From: Phaeobacter sp. 22II1-1F12B
GTDB lineage: Bacteria; Pseudomonadota; Alphaproteobacteria; Rhodobacterales; Rhodobacteraceae
Length of the DNA stretch: 64,000 nucleotides
NCBI RefSeq assembly: GCF_002210165.1
Contig: NZ_AQQP01000007.1
Location: 1 to 64,000 of the forward strand
Reading direction: 5' to 3'
Positions 1 through 8,610 of the stretch are shown here, piece by piece (within the stretch, counting starts at the first letter, position 1; every line of letters starts with the position of its first letter). Under the pieces are notes generated by a model. That model had not been told where the DNA came from, ran no database searches, and worked only from the letters and a program-made list of their open reading frames with translations. A program made the translations under genes and the position numbers.

Positions 1-465
1 CGTCCGTACCGCCCGTCTGGCGCCCCGTTAGCGCCTCAGCGCCGCCGGTGAAGGGGGTTCTAGTGTTACTACGCAGAACCCGCAAGCGGTTTTTTCAGGA
101 TTTCATACTGTTTCTCAAAAAATCTGTTTTCCCATTTAAAAACAGCCACTTAAGTTGTCACATTTTTCGGCATGAAATGCTTTCCGTGTCTGCGGCCCGA
201 TAGAATCTCCGGGGCACGGCGACTCGAAAACACCACATATTGGGTTACCCACAGGCTTATCCCCAAGAGTCCGGCAAATCAGGGCGAGTCACCCGGGTGA
301 ATCGGCTTCGATTCACGTCGATTCCACGACTCGCACCCCCTGCCCTGCGGAATCAGAACCGGGGCGCGATATGAATCGGCGCCCCGGCACAGATGTTCAG
401 AGGATTTTGCCCGGCACAGGCGGTACACAAGCCGTACACCCCCTGTCAGGCATCCGTCATACCTC
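1..465. other. Intergenic left edge with two DnaA-box-like 9-mers
   Basis: I see no supportable gene here. The first 150 bases become A/T rich compared with the rest of the window. At 245-253 (TTACCCACA) and 257-265 (TTATCCCCA) there are two 9-mers, each one base from the DnaA box TTATCCACA and only 3 bases apart. At 435-446 the 12-mer TACACCCCCTGT matches part of the tandem repeat at 8533-8565. The neighbouring gene to the left lies outside the window, so whether this is a promoter, a terminator or part of a replication-related region cannot be decided. Confidence 0.4.
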
Positions 466-2241
466 TCAGGCGAAGTCGAACCAGCCGCCGCGCAGGTCGG
501 AGAGGGTCAGCCCTTCGATGAGCAGCGTATTCTGTCCGTCATCTCCCATATCATAGAGAACGCCATCGGCCGTGTCGGTGCTGTGGTTGCTGAACGCCTT
601 GAAGGAACCGGCCTCGCCGCCCCCGGCCTTGAACAGGATACTGTCGCCCTTCTTGCCGCCACCGGAAAAGTCGGTGATGCGGTCCGAGCCAAATCCCTTG
701 CCAAAGATAAAGACGTCGCTGCCCTTGCCGCCTGTCAGCACGTCATTACCCTTGCCACCGTCCAGCTTGTCATTGCCGCCACCGCCGTTCAGCGTGTCGC
801 GGCCACCGCCGCCCTTGAGCGTATCCGCGCCCTTGTCGCCACGGACATCATCATGGCCACCGCCCGCGATGATCTTGTCCTTGCCGCCACCGCCGCTGAT
901 CTCGTCATCGCCGCCCCGGCCCTTGATCACGTCGGATCCGCCCTTGCCGACGATCACGTCATCCTTGCCGGTGCCCACCAGCTTGTCGGCCTTGCCGGTG
1001 CCGGTAATGGTCTTGGACCCGCCGGTCGACCCACCGCCGCTCGCGGCCTCAAGCCCGTTCTTGGTGACATTGAACAGCGTGCCGACCAGCGAGCTGCCGT
1101 TTGCAGTGTCATCCGAATAGGCAAGAAGGATCTGGCCACTGTCGGTCAGCACCGCATCCATCAGCGTCTGTTCTCCGTCGAGGGAGTCATGTACGACAAC
1201 GTTGCCGCCCACCGCCTTGAAGTCGGCGTCATAGACCTGCGCCATGACGTTGTTGCCGGTCCCATAGCGCGGATCTGCGGTGTCCCACAGATATTCATTC
1301 GCATCCGTCCAGAACACGACAACGCCACCATCGGGCAGCGCCACCATGGACGGCGGGATGTCGTAATAGAAGTAGTTCATTTCAGACACGGTGATCTCAC
1401 CGGTGATCTTGATGTCGCGATTGGGGAACTCGGGATTGGGCTGCAGGATATGCAGCACGATCGGCTCGGACGAGCCTTCTTCCTGAATGCCCGCCATGGC
1501 GTAATAGTTGTTGGCCAGCGGAATGACCTCGCGCGCGTCCTTGCCCGACAGACCGGGCGATTGCGTCGCGCGCTGATAGCCGTCGATATAAGTATAGCCA
1601 TCGACGTTATAGGCATGGGGGTCGGTGCCGACGAAGCGGATCTGCCCGTCGGTCAGCCGCATCAGCACGTTCGCGTCGTCCCGGAATGCCGTCACCGCGT
1701 CGAGCGTTACCGGTTCGTTCAGCGCCTTGCCGTTCGCGTCGAACGCCTGCTGCTCCCAGCGGCCGTAGAGAACACTGGTGTCCTTTTCCATGAATATGGT
1801 GAAGCCGCCGTGATCCTCGGCGATGATATGAGTCTCGTCATCATATTCGGTGTCTTCTTCACCAAGCGTGATCTCACCGGTGCGTGCCTTGCCGTTTTCT
1901 TCAAAGATACGAAAGCGCGCGTTTTCCTCTCCGTCGAAATCCCATGTCACGGCGAAACCGCCGTCCTTGAGGACCGCAACCTGATGGTCAAGCGAGGTCT
2001 CGCCCGTGGTCTTCTGGATAGAAAAGGCTTTGCCCATCGGCTTGCCATTCGCGTCGAGGATCTGCCCGGCCAGATGCGTGTCCCCGTCGCTCGAAGAGAA
2101 GTCGCCCTGATCATAGGCGCCGCCGGGCATTATAAATGTCTGGAGAAGAGTGCCATTGGAAAGCGGGGTCAGACGGTATTCGTCGAAGGTGAAGGAAGGT
2201 GTATCCAGAGTGAATACGGCTGTCTTGATCGTATCGAACAT
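466..2241 (-). CDS. Secreted RTX-type calcium-binding protein
   Basis: A 591-residue protein predicted to act outside the cell. Residues about 415-515 hold tandem glycine/aspartate nonapeptides of the GGxGxDxL type (for example GGGGNDKLDGG), the hemolysin-type calcium-binding repeats that fold into a parallel beta-roll when they bind calcium. The last ~75 residues are the region where type I secretion signals of RTX proteins lie, and there is no N-terminal signal peptide. The first ~400 residues contain loosely repeated strands such as DGGFAVTWD, HGGFTIFM and DGGVVVFWTD, suggesting a beta-propeller-like region, but I recognise no catalytic domain. An AAAGAG stretch precedes the ATG. No type I secretion ABC transporter or membrane-fusion protein lies beside it, so export must rely on a system encoded elsewhere. 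The specific function is unknown. Confidence 0.85.
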   Translation of the reverse strand: MFDTIKTAVFTLDTPSFTFDEYRLTPLSNGTLLQTFIMPGGAYDQGDFSSSDGDTHLAGQILDANGKPMGKAFSIQKTTGETSLDHQVAVLKDGGFAVTWDFDGEENARFRIFEENGKARTGEITLGEEDTEYDDETHIIAEDHGGFTIFMEKDTSVLYGRWEQQAFDANGKALNEPVTLDAVTAFRDDANVLMRLTDGQIRFVGTDPHAYNVDGYTYIDGYQRATQSPGLSGKDAREVIPLANNYYAMAGIQEEGSSEPIVLHILQPNPEFPNRDIKITGEITVSEMNYFYYDIPPSMVALPDGGVVVFWTDANEYLWDTADPRYGTGNNVMAQVYDADFKAVGGNVVVHDSLDGEQTLMDAVLTDSGQILLAYSDDTANGSSLVGTLFNVTKNGLEAASGGGSTGGSKTITGTGKADKLVGTGKDDVIVGKGGSDVIKGRGGDDEISGGGGKDKIIAGGGHDDVRGDKGADTLKGGGGRDTLNGGGGNDKLDGGKGNDVLTGGKGSDVFIFGKGFGSDRITDFSGGGKKGDSILFKAGGGEAGSFKAFSNHSTDTADGVLYDMGDDGQNTLLIEGLTLSDLRGGWFDFA

Positions 2242-2432
2242 ATGCTACTCTTTCGAAATTCGAGATCTTTGAAATATCGGCCGGGAAACAGGCCGGGGAA
2301 CGAGGAGATCAGCCATCGAAATTCTTCACAAGTCAACAATCACTTGTGTGCCGCCCGCGCTTTGCAGCTTGCAGGAGCTAATGCCGGAATACCTTCAACT
2401 TATTGGTTAACGTCGTGCCGGAAACGGCCCGG

Positions 2433-3074
2433 CTATTCCGGCAGCTCCGCCTGCCCCTTTGGCGTCAGCTGGTAAATCCCTGTCGAGACCCGCTCGAACC
2501 AGCCGTAATGGTCATCGCGCATGATCGTCGTCGCGCGCGTAACACCGGTGGCATTTGCCACGACCGCCCCCTTGCAAGGCCCGGCATCGGCGAGATGTTT
2601 CGCGCAACGCATCGCATCCTGCCGATACGCGGTGACAAGCGTGACCCGGTTCGACCCACCAATGTTGGGATCACCAACGCGGCGGGAAAACTCACGCAGC
2701 AACCTGTCACGCCGGACCTTGATCTTGCGCGGCGCAAAAGGCGCGGGATCGCAGTGGACCTCGACATGCCCGTCCCTAGCCCGCACCGTGATCAGCCCAA
2801 GCCCAAGCCGCCGGCAAAGACCCAGATGTCGGGCAAGCGTCTTGCGCCCCTTGATGGTCGGCACGGCAAGATAGACCCAGTCGGTGATCGACTGACGCAC
2901 GATTCCCTGCTGCACAAGCGACAATGAGAAAGCCGTCTTCATCTCGACGATGACCGGGTCGGGATCGTCGGCGCGCAAGGCAACCACATCGGCACCGGCC
3001 ACTTCGGATTTGACCGAATAGCCCTGAGCCTCAAGGAAGCCCTTGATCGGCGCGTAGAGAGAGGTTTCCTGCAA
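2433..3074 (-). CDS. DUF2161 family PD-(D/E)XK-like protein
   Basis: A 213-residue protein matching the DUF2161 pattern: an N-terminal SLYAPIKGFLEAQGY segment, then a nuclease-like core with Asp29, Glu44 and Lys46 (ADVVAL...VIVEMK) spaced as in PD-(D/E)XK enzymes. The C-terminal half is basic and ends in a small winged-helix-like segment (YGWFERVSTGIYQLTPKG). The family is annotated as putative PD-(D/E)XK phosphodiesterase; substrate and pathway are unknown. The start is TTG at 3074: an in-frame TAG lies immediately upstream, and the conserved N-terminus begins right at this codon, so no longer form is possible and a shorter one would lose conserved sequence. It is transcribed alone, toward the RTX gene. 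Confidence 0.8.
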   Translation of the reverse strand: MQETSLYAPIKGFLEAQGYSVKSEVAGADVVALRADDPDPVIVEMKTAFSLSLVQQGIVRQSITDWVYLAVPTIKGRKTLARHLGLCRRLGLGLITVRARDGHVEVHCDPAPFAPRKIKVRRDRLLREFSRRVGDPNIGGSNRVTLVTAYRQDAMRCAKHLADAGPCKGAVVANATGVTRATTIMRDDHYGWFERVSTGIYQLTPKGQAELPE

Positions 3075-3283
3075 CTAAGCCTGCTTTTTTTCCGTTTTCA
3101 GCACTTTTAGCGCAGAACCTTCCCAACGCCAATTGCATCAAAAACCATCGTGGCCCAGGCCGAAACCGCGAGGTACGCAACGGAAACCAAGCTTTCTAAA
3201 CAGTTGCGACGCTTTGGGCTTGCGATTACTGGCCCGAGTTGCAAAAATAACTGACAGAAATATTCAGGTATGCGAGTTGCAGA

Positions 3284-4207
3284 ATGACATTCCGGCCCAG
3301 CATGAAATCCGTGCTGTCCAATATTCGCCCGACCGCGCCGCTGATCTACGCGGCTTCGCGCGGGTTGGTGGCCGATCTCTGGTCCGTAGAGGCAAGCGCC
3401 GACGCGCGCGGAGAATATGTCGCCCGTGACCCGCGTTTCGTGATCGTGCTCGGCAATTGCACCTCGCCCCTGTCACTGGCAAACGGCTCTGGCGAAGATG
3501 CGCAGACCGTGCGCGCCGTCTATATACCCGCCTCGGTCCCGGTCAGTTCGCGCATCGCAGGGCCGACCACGTTCGAACATCTCGATCTGCATTTCAATGC
3601 GCGCTACCTCGCCTCGCGTCTCGCAGAGATGGGCGAGCCGTCGCATTTGCTGGAACAGCCGGTCTATCTCACCGAAGACAGCGGCGTTCTCGCCATTGCC
3701 GAAACACTGGCCGAGGATATCCGCCGGGGCACCGCCGGAACCGTCCTGCTGGACTGCCTCGCCCTTGGCATCGTTGCCAAGATGCTCGCCCCCCGCATCA
3801 GCGTTCAAAGCGATGAACCGCTGCGGGGCGGGCTGACACAGGATCAGCTGACACAGGTCGACCGGCTGATGCGCACCGAGATGCACCGCCGCCTGCCGGT
3901 CTCCGAAATGGCGGAACAGGCGGGGCTGTCGGAAAGCTGGTTTGCCCATGCCTATCGCAAGACTCGCGGAGAAACCCCGCACCGCGCCCTTCAGGCCATC
4001 CGGGTCGATACCGCGCAAAGGCTGCTGGAAGAAAACCGCTATTCCATTGCAGATGTGGCCGTGATGGTCGGCTTTGCCGATCAGGCCCACCTGACCCGCG
4101 CCTTCCGCTCTGTCACCGGCGAAACCCCCGGACATTGGCGCAGAAAATCGATGTCAGAGCAGGATCGCACAATATCCGACAGTTTTAGTCAAGACAACGT
4201 TGGGTGA
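3284..4207 (+). CDS. AraC family transcriptional regulator
   Basis: A 307-residue regulator. The C-terminal third carries the two helix-turn-helix motifs of the AraC/XylS family: LPVSEMAEQAGLSESWFAHAY from about residue 203, and YSIADVAVMVGFADQAHLTRAF from about residue 253, followed by the family-typical TGETPGHWRR ending. The N-terminal ~190 residues form an AraC-type sensing domain of unknown ligand. It lies 78 bp upstream of, and on the same strand as, a TonB-dependent siderophore receptor. By analogy with AraC-type siderophore regulators such as PchR, it probably senses an iron-siderophore complex and activates that receptor (inference). ATG 3302 is an alternative start, because neither start has a strong ribosome binding site. 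Confidence 0.88.
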   Translation: MTFRPSMKSVLSNIRPTAPLIYAASRGLVADLWSVEASADARGEYVARDPRFVIVLGNCTSPLSLANGSGEDAQTVRAVYIPASVPVSSRIAGPTTFEHLDLHFNARYLASRLAEMGEPSHLLEQPVYLTEDSGVLAIAETLAEDIRRGTAGTVLLDCLALGIVAKMLAPRISVQSDEPLRGGLTQDQLTQVDRLMRTEMHRRLPVSEMAEQAGLSESWFAHAYRKTRGETPHRALQAIRVDTAQRLLEENRYSIADVAVMVGFADQAHLTRAFRSVTGETPGHWRRKSMSEQDRTISDSFSQDNVG

Positions 4208-4285
4208 ATCCCCTAGGAAGCGTCAAATCCCGGCCCAAGCCCTGCTTTCGGCCGCAATAACACTTCCGCTAAGGGGACTGATTAC

Positions 4286-6421
4286 ATGAAGATACGCCTG
4301 ACACGGGCCGCGCTGCTGGCGGGCACAACCCTGCTTGCCGGTGGTTTTGCCCTGCAAGCCGCCGCCCAGGATGATTTTATCGAACTCGATCCAATCACCT
4401 TCGATCTCGAAGGCGCCGAACCGGTCAATGGCCGGCTGAACCCGACCACCCTGTCGGGCATGAAGACCGCCACCACGATCACCGAAGTCCCCCAGTCGGT
4501 CAGCGTCATCCCCCGCGAAACCTTTGAAAAGAAATCGCCCAGCAAGGTCGACGAGGCGCTGCGCAATATCGCGGGGGTACAGACCCAGCTCTACGGCTAT
4601 GACAGCGACACCAACTGGTTCTACATCCGCGGGTTCAACTCTTTCGACACCGGCGCCTTCATGGACGGGCTGTCGCTCTTCTCCTACGGTTTCGGCTCCT
4701 TCTATGTCGATCCCTTCCTGCTGGAACGCACCGAAGTGCTGAAAGGCCCCTCCTCGATGCTTTACGGCGCATCGAGCCCCGGCGGCATCGTCAACTATGT
4801 CTCGAAACTCCCCGATGGCACCACCGGCACAAGGCTCAGCTTTGGCGCCGACAGCGTGGGCCGCGTCTGGGCCAGCGGTGAACAATCCGGCGTGATTGGC
4901 AATGATCTGTCCTACCGGTACGGGCTTAAGGCCACCCGGCAGGACGGGCATGGCATGTTCGAAGACGGGTTCGAAGGCATCGCCTATGGCGGCGCGACCA
5001 AGGCCTTTGCCGATGGCAGCCTGCTGACCCTGCACCTCTCCTACACCCATATGGACGAAGACCATGTCGGCGGTCAGTTCCTGCCCTATTTCGGCACCGA
5101 ACAGGCGGCGCCCTTCGGTTTTTTCGACGACTACTATAACGGCGGCAACCCGGACGCCGATGATTACGAACGCGAACAGCTGATCGCCACCGGCATCTAC
5201 CGCCGCGACATCGGCGCATGGGAGATGACCGATACCTTCCGCATCGGTCAGGCGAACCTGAAAGAGCTTTACGTCTATCCCAACGGGTTCACGACCGGTC
5301 AGGTCCCGACTGCAGGCGCGCAGGTAAACCGCTTTGTCTTCGCCCATGACAGCGAGGCGACCATCGTCCAGAACGACCTGCGCTTTACCCGCAGTTTCGC
5401 GACCGGCGCTGCCACGCACGAGGTTCTGGTCGGCCTGGACGCCCGCCGCTACCGGCTTGACGAAAAGCAGGCCTTTGCCCTCGGCACCCCGCTCGACCCG
5501 GTAAACCCCGATTACAGTATCGCCCAGCCCGCTGTCGGCGCGCCCTATATCGACGGCGTCCGCGTACAGGAACAGATCGGTATCTACGCGCAGGACCAGA
5601 TCCGTTTCGGCGATGGCTGGATCGCAACCCTGAACGGGCGCTACGACAAGGTCTGGTCCTCCTTCGACAACCGCATCGGCGCCAATCTCGACCGCGAAGA
5701 CGATGCCTTCTCCTGGCGTCTCGCACTGATGCGTCAGGTCGGCGATTTCACCCCCTATGTGAGCGCCGGCACCTATTTCAACCCGCAGGCGCTCGATGCA
5801 TCGACCCTCACTTCGGAACCGGAAACCGGCCAGCAGGTCGAGATCGGCCTGAAATGGCAGCCCAACGACGCCACATTGGTCACGCTCTCGGCCTTCGACA
5901 TCCGTCGCGAGGACGTGGCCCAGTCCTTCGTCAACGGCGGCGCCTTCGACACGCGTACCCTCGGCGAGGTCCGCTCGCGCGGCTTCGAACTCGAAGCCGA
6001 CATGCGCCTGACCGACAGCCTCGCCCTCCGCGCCGCCTTCACCGATCTCGATGTAGAAATCACCGAATTCGCCTCGGACCCCAGCTTTGTCGGCAAGACC
6101 CCGCAATCGGTGGTCGAACGCTTCGCGTCGCTGGAACTCACCTATGTGCCGATCACGATGCCGGAACTGGAACTGCGTCTCGGCGCGCGCTACCAGGGCG
6201 ACAGCTGGGCCGACAACGCCAATACGCTGCCGGTGCAAAGCGCCTGGCTGATGGATGCCGGCGCCAGCTGGGATTTCGCTCCGAACTGGACGGCGAACCT
6301 CAACGTCACCAACCTGACGGACGAAGCCTATACGGCAAGCTGCCAGACCTCCTTCGGCACCTCCGCCTGCTGGCAAGGCGAAGGCCGGGTGATCACTCTG
6401 AACCTGAGCACCTCCTTCTAG
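4286..6421 (+). CDS. TonB-dependent siderophore receptor
   Basis: A 711-residue outer-membrane receptor. Residues 1-28 are a signal peptide ending in ALQAAAQ. The plug domain follows (TEVPQSVSVIPRETF, then the ALRNIAGV and YIRGFNSFDTG segments, and VLKGPSSMLYGASSPGGIVN). The rest is a 22-strand-type beta-barrel with repeated aromatic strands, ending in the terminal phenylalanine signature (LNLSTSF). The plug motifs match the FhuA/FpvA siderophore-receptor branch, which imports ferric hydroxamate and related chelates with TonB energy. Two cysteines near the C-terminus (CQTSFGTSAC) resemble the disulfide-bearing last loop of FhuA-type receptors. An AAGGGG ribosome binding site precedes the ATG. 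The upstream AraC gene is its likely regulator. The actual siderophore cannot be read from the sequence. Confidence 0.93.
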   Translation: MKIRLTRAALLAGTTLLAGGFALQAAAQDDFIELDPITFDLEGAEPVNGRLNPTTLSGMKTATTITEVPQSVSVIPRETFEKKSPSKVDEALRNIAGVQTQLYGYDSDTNWFYIRGFNSFDTGAFMDGLSLFSYGFGSFYVDPFLLERTEVLKGPSSMLYGASSPGGIVNYVSKLPDGTTGTRLSFGADSVGRVWASGEQSGVIGNDLSYRYGLKATRQDGHGMFEDGFEGIAYGGATKAFADGSLLTLHLSYTHMDEDHVGGQFLPYFGTEQAAPFGFFDDYYNGGNPDADDYEREQLIATGIYRRDIGAWEMTDTFRIGQANLKELYVYPNGFTTGQVPTAGAQVNRFVFAHDSEATIVQNDLRFTRSFATGAATHEVLVGLDARRYRLDEKQAFALGTPLDPVNPDYSIAQPAVGAPYIDGVRVQEQIGIYAQDQIRFGDGWIATLNGRYDKVWSSFDNRIGANLDREDDAFSWRLALMRQVGDFTPYVSAGTYFNPQALDASTLTSEPETGQQVEIGLKWQPNDATLVTLSAFDIRREDVAQSFVNGGAFDTRTLGEVRSRGFELEADMRLTDSLALRAAFTDLDVEITEFASDPSFVGKTPQSVVERFASLELTYVPITMPELELRLGARYQGDSWADNANTLPVQSAWLMDAGASWDFAPNWTANLNVTNLTDEAYTASCQTSFGTSACWQGEGRVITLNLSTSF

Positions 6422-6442
6422 GAAATCACCAGACCCGAAAGC

Positions 6443-6473
6443 AAAAGGCGCGCCACGCAAGCGCGCCTTTTTT
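6443..6473 (+). terminator. Rho-independent terminator after the siderophore receptor
   Basis: A perfect 11-bp stem, AAAAGGCGCGC (6443-6453) with GCGCGCCTTTT (6461-6471), encloses a 7-base loop and runs into a T tract. It begins 22 bases after the receptor stop codon. The A tract on the other side also lets it act, more weakly, on leftward transcription. Confidence 0.85.
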
Positions 6474-6566
6474 CATGCCCGACATCCATCCGGCCAAACA
6501 CAGTCCGGCCGGCTTCTGAGCCCCCTCGCCGCCCCAATCCGAGAGGCACAGAAATCAAACCGCCCC

Positions 6567-6603
6567 CTGCTTCTTTGGGTCATAAAGTATCCCCGCCGGA
6601 GGC
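6567..6603 (-). repeat. Rhodobacterales-type intergenic repeat, copy A
   Basis: Read on the minus strand it is GCCTCCGGCGGGGATACTTT followed by ATGACCCAAAGAAGCAG. The same core (CTCCGGCGGGGATATTTT, a few bases, ACCCAAAGAAG) recurs at 47919-47952, 54535-54564 (inside xdhB), 58250-58288 (degenerate) and 61690-61725. It lies between convergent genes. Confidence 0.75.
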
Positions 6604-6681
6604 GGCGCAGGTCCCCTGCGCCTGACTGCCCGATCCCCTGCCACGAAAGCGAACGCCCGACAGCGCCACGCCGCCCGGAAC

Positions 6682-8406
6682 TCAGGCCGCGTTCAGCCGC
6701 GCGTACCGCCCGCCAAGGCTGACAAGCTCCTCGTGATCGCCCATCTCGACGATCCGGCCTTCGTCCATCACCACGATCCGGTCCGCATCGCGGATCGTGC
6801 CAAGCCGGTGGGCGATGACAAGGGTCGTGCGCCCTTGCGACAGGTCGTGCAGCGCCCGCTGTACCTGCCGTTCGGTCTCCGTATCCAGCGCCGACGTCGC
6901 CTCGTCGAGGATCAGGACCGGCGGGTTGCGCAGGAAGATCCGGGCGATGGCCACCCGCTGCTTCTGCCCGCCGGAAAGCGTCACGCCGCGTTCGCCGACA
7001 ATCGTATCCAACCCCAGCGGCAGCGCTTCGATCATGTCGCTCAGCCGCGCCTGCTCCGCCGCCTGCAGGATCTCTTCCTCGCTCGCGTCCAGCCGCCCAT
7101 AGGCGATGTTTTCCCGCAGCGTCCCGCCAAACAGGAACACGTCCTGACTGACGATGCCGATCTGGCGACGCAGCGACTGCAGGGTCAGGTCCTTCACGTC
7201 GATCCCATCGATAGTGATCCGGCCCGCGTCCGGTTCATAAAACCGCGGCACCAGCGCCAAAAGCGAAGTCTTGCCCGCGCCCGACGGCCCGACAAAGGCC
7301 ACCGTCTGCCCGGCCCCGACCTCAAGGGAGATGTCGCGCAGGATCGCGCGGTCCTCGGCATAGCCAAAAGTCACCCCTTCAAAACGCACCTCGCCGCGCA
7401 GCGGCGGTGCGGGGCGCGCATCGGGGCGGTCGATCACGTCAGGCTCGATCGCGAGCAGTTCAAGGTAACGACGGAAACCGGCGATACCACGGGGGTACAG
7501 TTCGATCACCGCCGCGATCTTTTCCAATGGCCGGAAGAAAAGGCCGATCAGCAGCAGGAAGGCAACATAACCGCCAGTACTCAACGAACCGTTAAGCACA
7601 AAGACCGCACCGACCACCATGACCACCACCTGCACGAAACGCATGCCCATGTAGTTCAGCGTCGAAGAGGCCGCCATGACCCTGTAAGCCGACAGCTTGG
7701 TATCGCGATACCGGGCGTTGTCCTTTGAAAACAGGCGTTTTTCGTGGTCTTCATTGGCAAAGGCCTGTACCACCCGGATACCGCCAACATTCTCTTCGAG
7801 ACGGACGTTGAAATCGGCCACCCGGGCGTAGATCTCGCGCCATGTCTTGGTCATGCGACCGCCGAATACCATCACGATGGCCATGCAGGCGGGCACAATC
7901 GTCGCGGTGATCAGCGCCAGTTTCACATCGATGGCCAGCATCATCACGAAGGCGCCGACAAAGGTCATCACCGCCACGAAAAGGTCCTCGGGCCCGTGAT
8001 GCGCCACCTCTCCGATCTCTTCCAGATCGCGCGTCACCCGCGCGACAAGTTTGCCGGTGCGCACCTTGTCGAAATAAGAGAATGACAGCCGTTGCAGCTG
8101 GTCAAAGGCTTTCCGGCGCATCTCGGTTTCGATATTGATGCCCAGCTTGTGACCCCAGTAGATCACGATCGCCATAAGGCCGGAGTTGATCGCGTAGATC
8201 GCGGTCAGACCGACAGCGGCAAGGATGGTGAGCAGCACATCGCCCTGCGGCAGCAGCACGTCGATGAAGAGCTTGATCGCCAGCGGAAAGCCAAGCTCAA
8301 GCAGGCCCGACAGCACGGCACTGCCGAAATCGAGCCAGAAAAGCGCTTTCCACGGGCGGTAATATTCGGCGAATTTACGTATCATTTCGAGGTCAGCCGT
8401 TAGCAT
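6682..8406 (-). CDS. MsbA-like ABC transporter, fused permease and ATPase
   Basis: A 574-residue half-transporter of the ABCB/MsbA exporter type. About 300 residues of six-helix membrane domain come first. The nucleotide-binding domain has Walker A GPSGAGKT (373-380), signature LSGGQ (477-481), Walker B VLILDE (497-502) and the H-loop VIAHRLGTI. Such proteins dimerise in the inner membrane and export lipids, peptides or drugs; the substrate here is unknown. The reading frame stays open up to 8568, but the homologous N-terminus begins at MLTADLEMIRKFAEYYRP, so I choose ATG 8406; ATG 8385 is also possible. The adjacent Hsp70 gene has the same orientation but is 204 bp upstream with a tandem repeat between them, so they probably form separate units. 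Confidence 0.9.
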   Translation of the reverse strand: MLTADLEMIRKFAEYYRPWKALFWLDFGSAVLSGLLELGFPLAIKLFIDVLLPQGDVLLTILAAVGLTAIYAINSGLMAIVIYWGHKLGINIETEMRRKAFDQLQRLSFSYFDKVRTGKLVARVTRDLEEIGEVAHHGPEDLFVAVMTFVGAFVMMLAIDVKLALITATIVPACMAIVMVFGGRMTKTWREIYARVADFNVRLEENVGGIRVVQAFANEDHEKRLFSKDNARYRDTKLSAYRVMAASSTLNYMGMRFVQVVVMVVGAVFVLNGSLSTGGYVAFLLLIGLFFRPLEKIAAVIELYPRGIAGFRRYLELLAIEPDVIDRPDARPAPPLRGEVRFEGVTFGYAEDRAILRDISLEVGAGQTVAFVGPSGAGKTSLLALVPRFYEPDAGRITIDGIDVKDLTLQSLRRQIGIVSQDVFLFGGTLRENIAYGRLDASEEEILQAAEQARLSDMIEALPLGLDTIVGERGVTLSGGQKQRVAIARIFLRNPPVLILDEATSALDTETERQVQRALHDLSQGRTTLVIAHRLGTIRDADRIVVMDEGRIVEMGDHEELVSLGGRYARLNAA

Positions 8407-8532
8407 GGTGCCGGGACATTCACCAGCGCGGAAACGCGCTCTAGGGACGGGGTGACGGCACAATCGCGAGAGGCCGATTCCCACCCCGGATATTTGTCCT
8501 AAGATACGGCGCCAAGGGCCAAAAACGGCGGG

Positions 8533-8565
8533 CACCCCCTGTACACCCTCTGTACACCCCCTGTG
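8533..8565. repeat. Three tandem 11-bp repeats, CACCCYCTGTR
   Basis: Three head-to-tail units, CACCCCCTGTA, CACCCTCTGTA and CACCCCCTGTG, lie in the gap between the Hsp70 gene and the ABC exporter gene. The related 12-mer TACACCCCCTGT is at 435-446. There are no spacers, so this is not a CRISPR. Confidence 0.7.
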
Positions 8566-8610
8566 CATCGGAAGGGTGCCTTTTGGCCGGTTCCGAGCCT
8601 TATTCGCGGC

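Noticed and set aside
1-120. End of a structural RNA gene at the left edge
   Set aside because: No tRNA arms or rRNA-like conserved stretch could be recognised, so no RNA gene is called.
690-1010. Tandem DNA repeats in the RTX gene as a possible CRISPR or satellite
   Set aside because: They are 27-base codon-level repeats encoding GGxGxDxx nonapeptides, fully explained by the protein.
583-2475. 630-residue open frame on the plus strand opposite the RTX gene
   Set aside because: It is antisense to the RTX gene; the G/C-rich repeats keep the frame open, and the translation is low-complexity (Ala/Val/Leu runs) with no recognisable domain.
4223-6460. 745-residue open frame opposite the siderophore receptor gene
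   Set aside because: Antisense shadow of a well-defined TonB receptor with signal peptide, plug and barrel; the translation has no family features.
8533-8565. Tandem 11-mers as a CRISPR array
   Set aside because: Units are contiguous with no spacers and too short.
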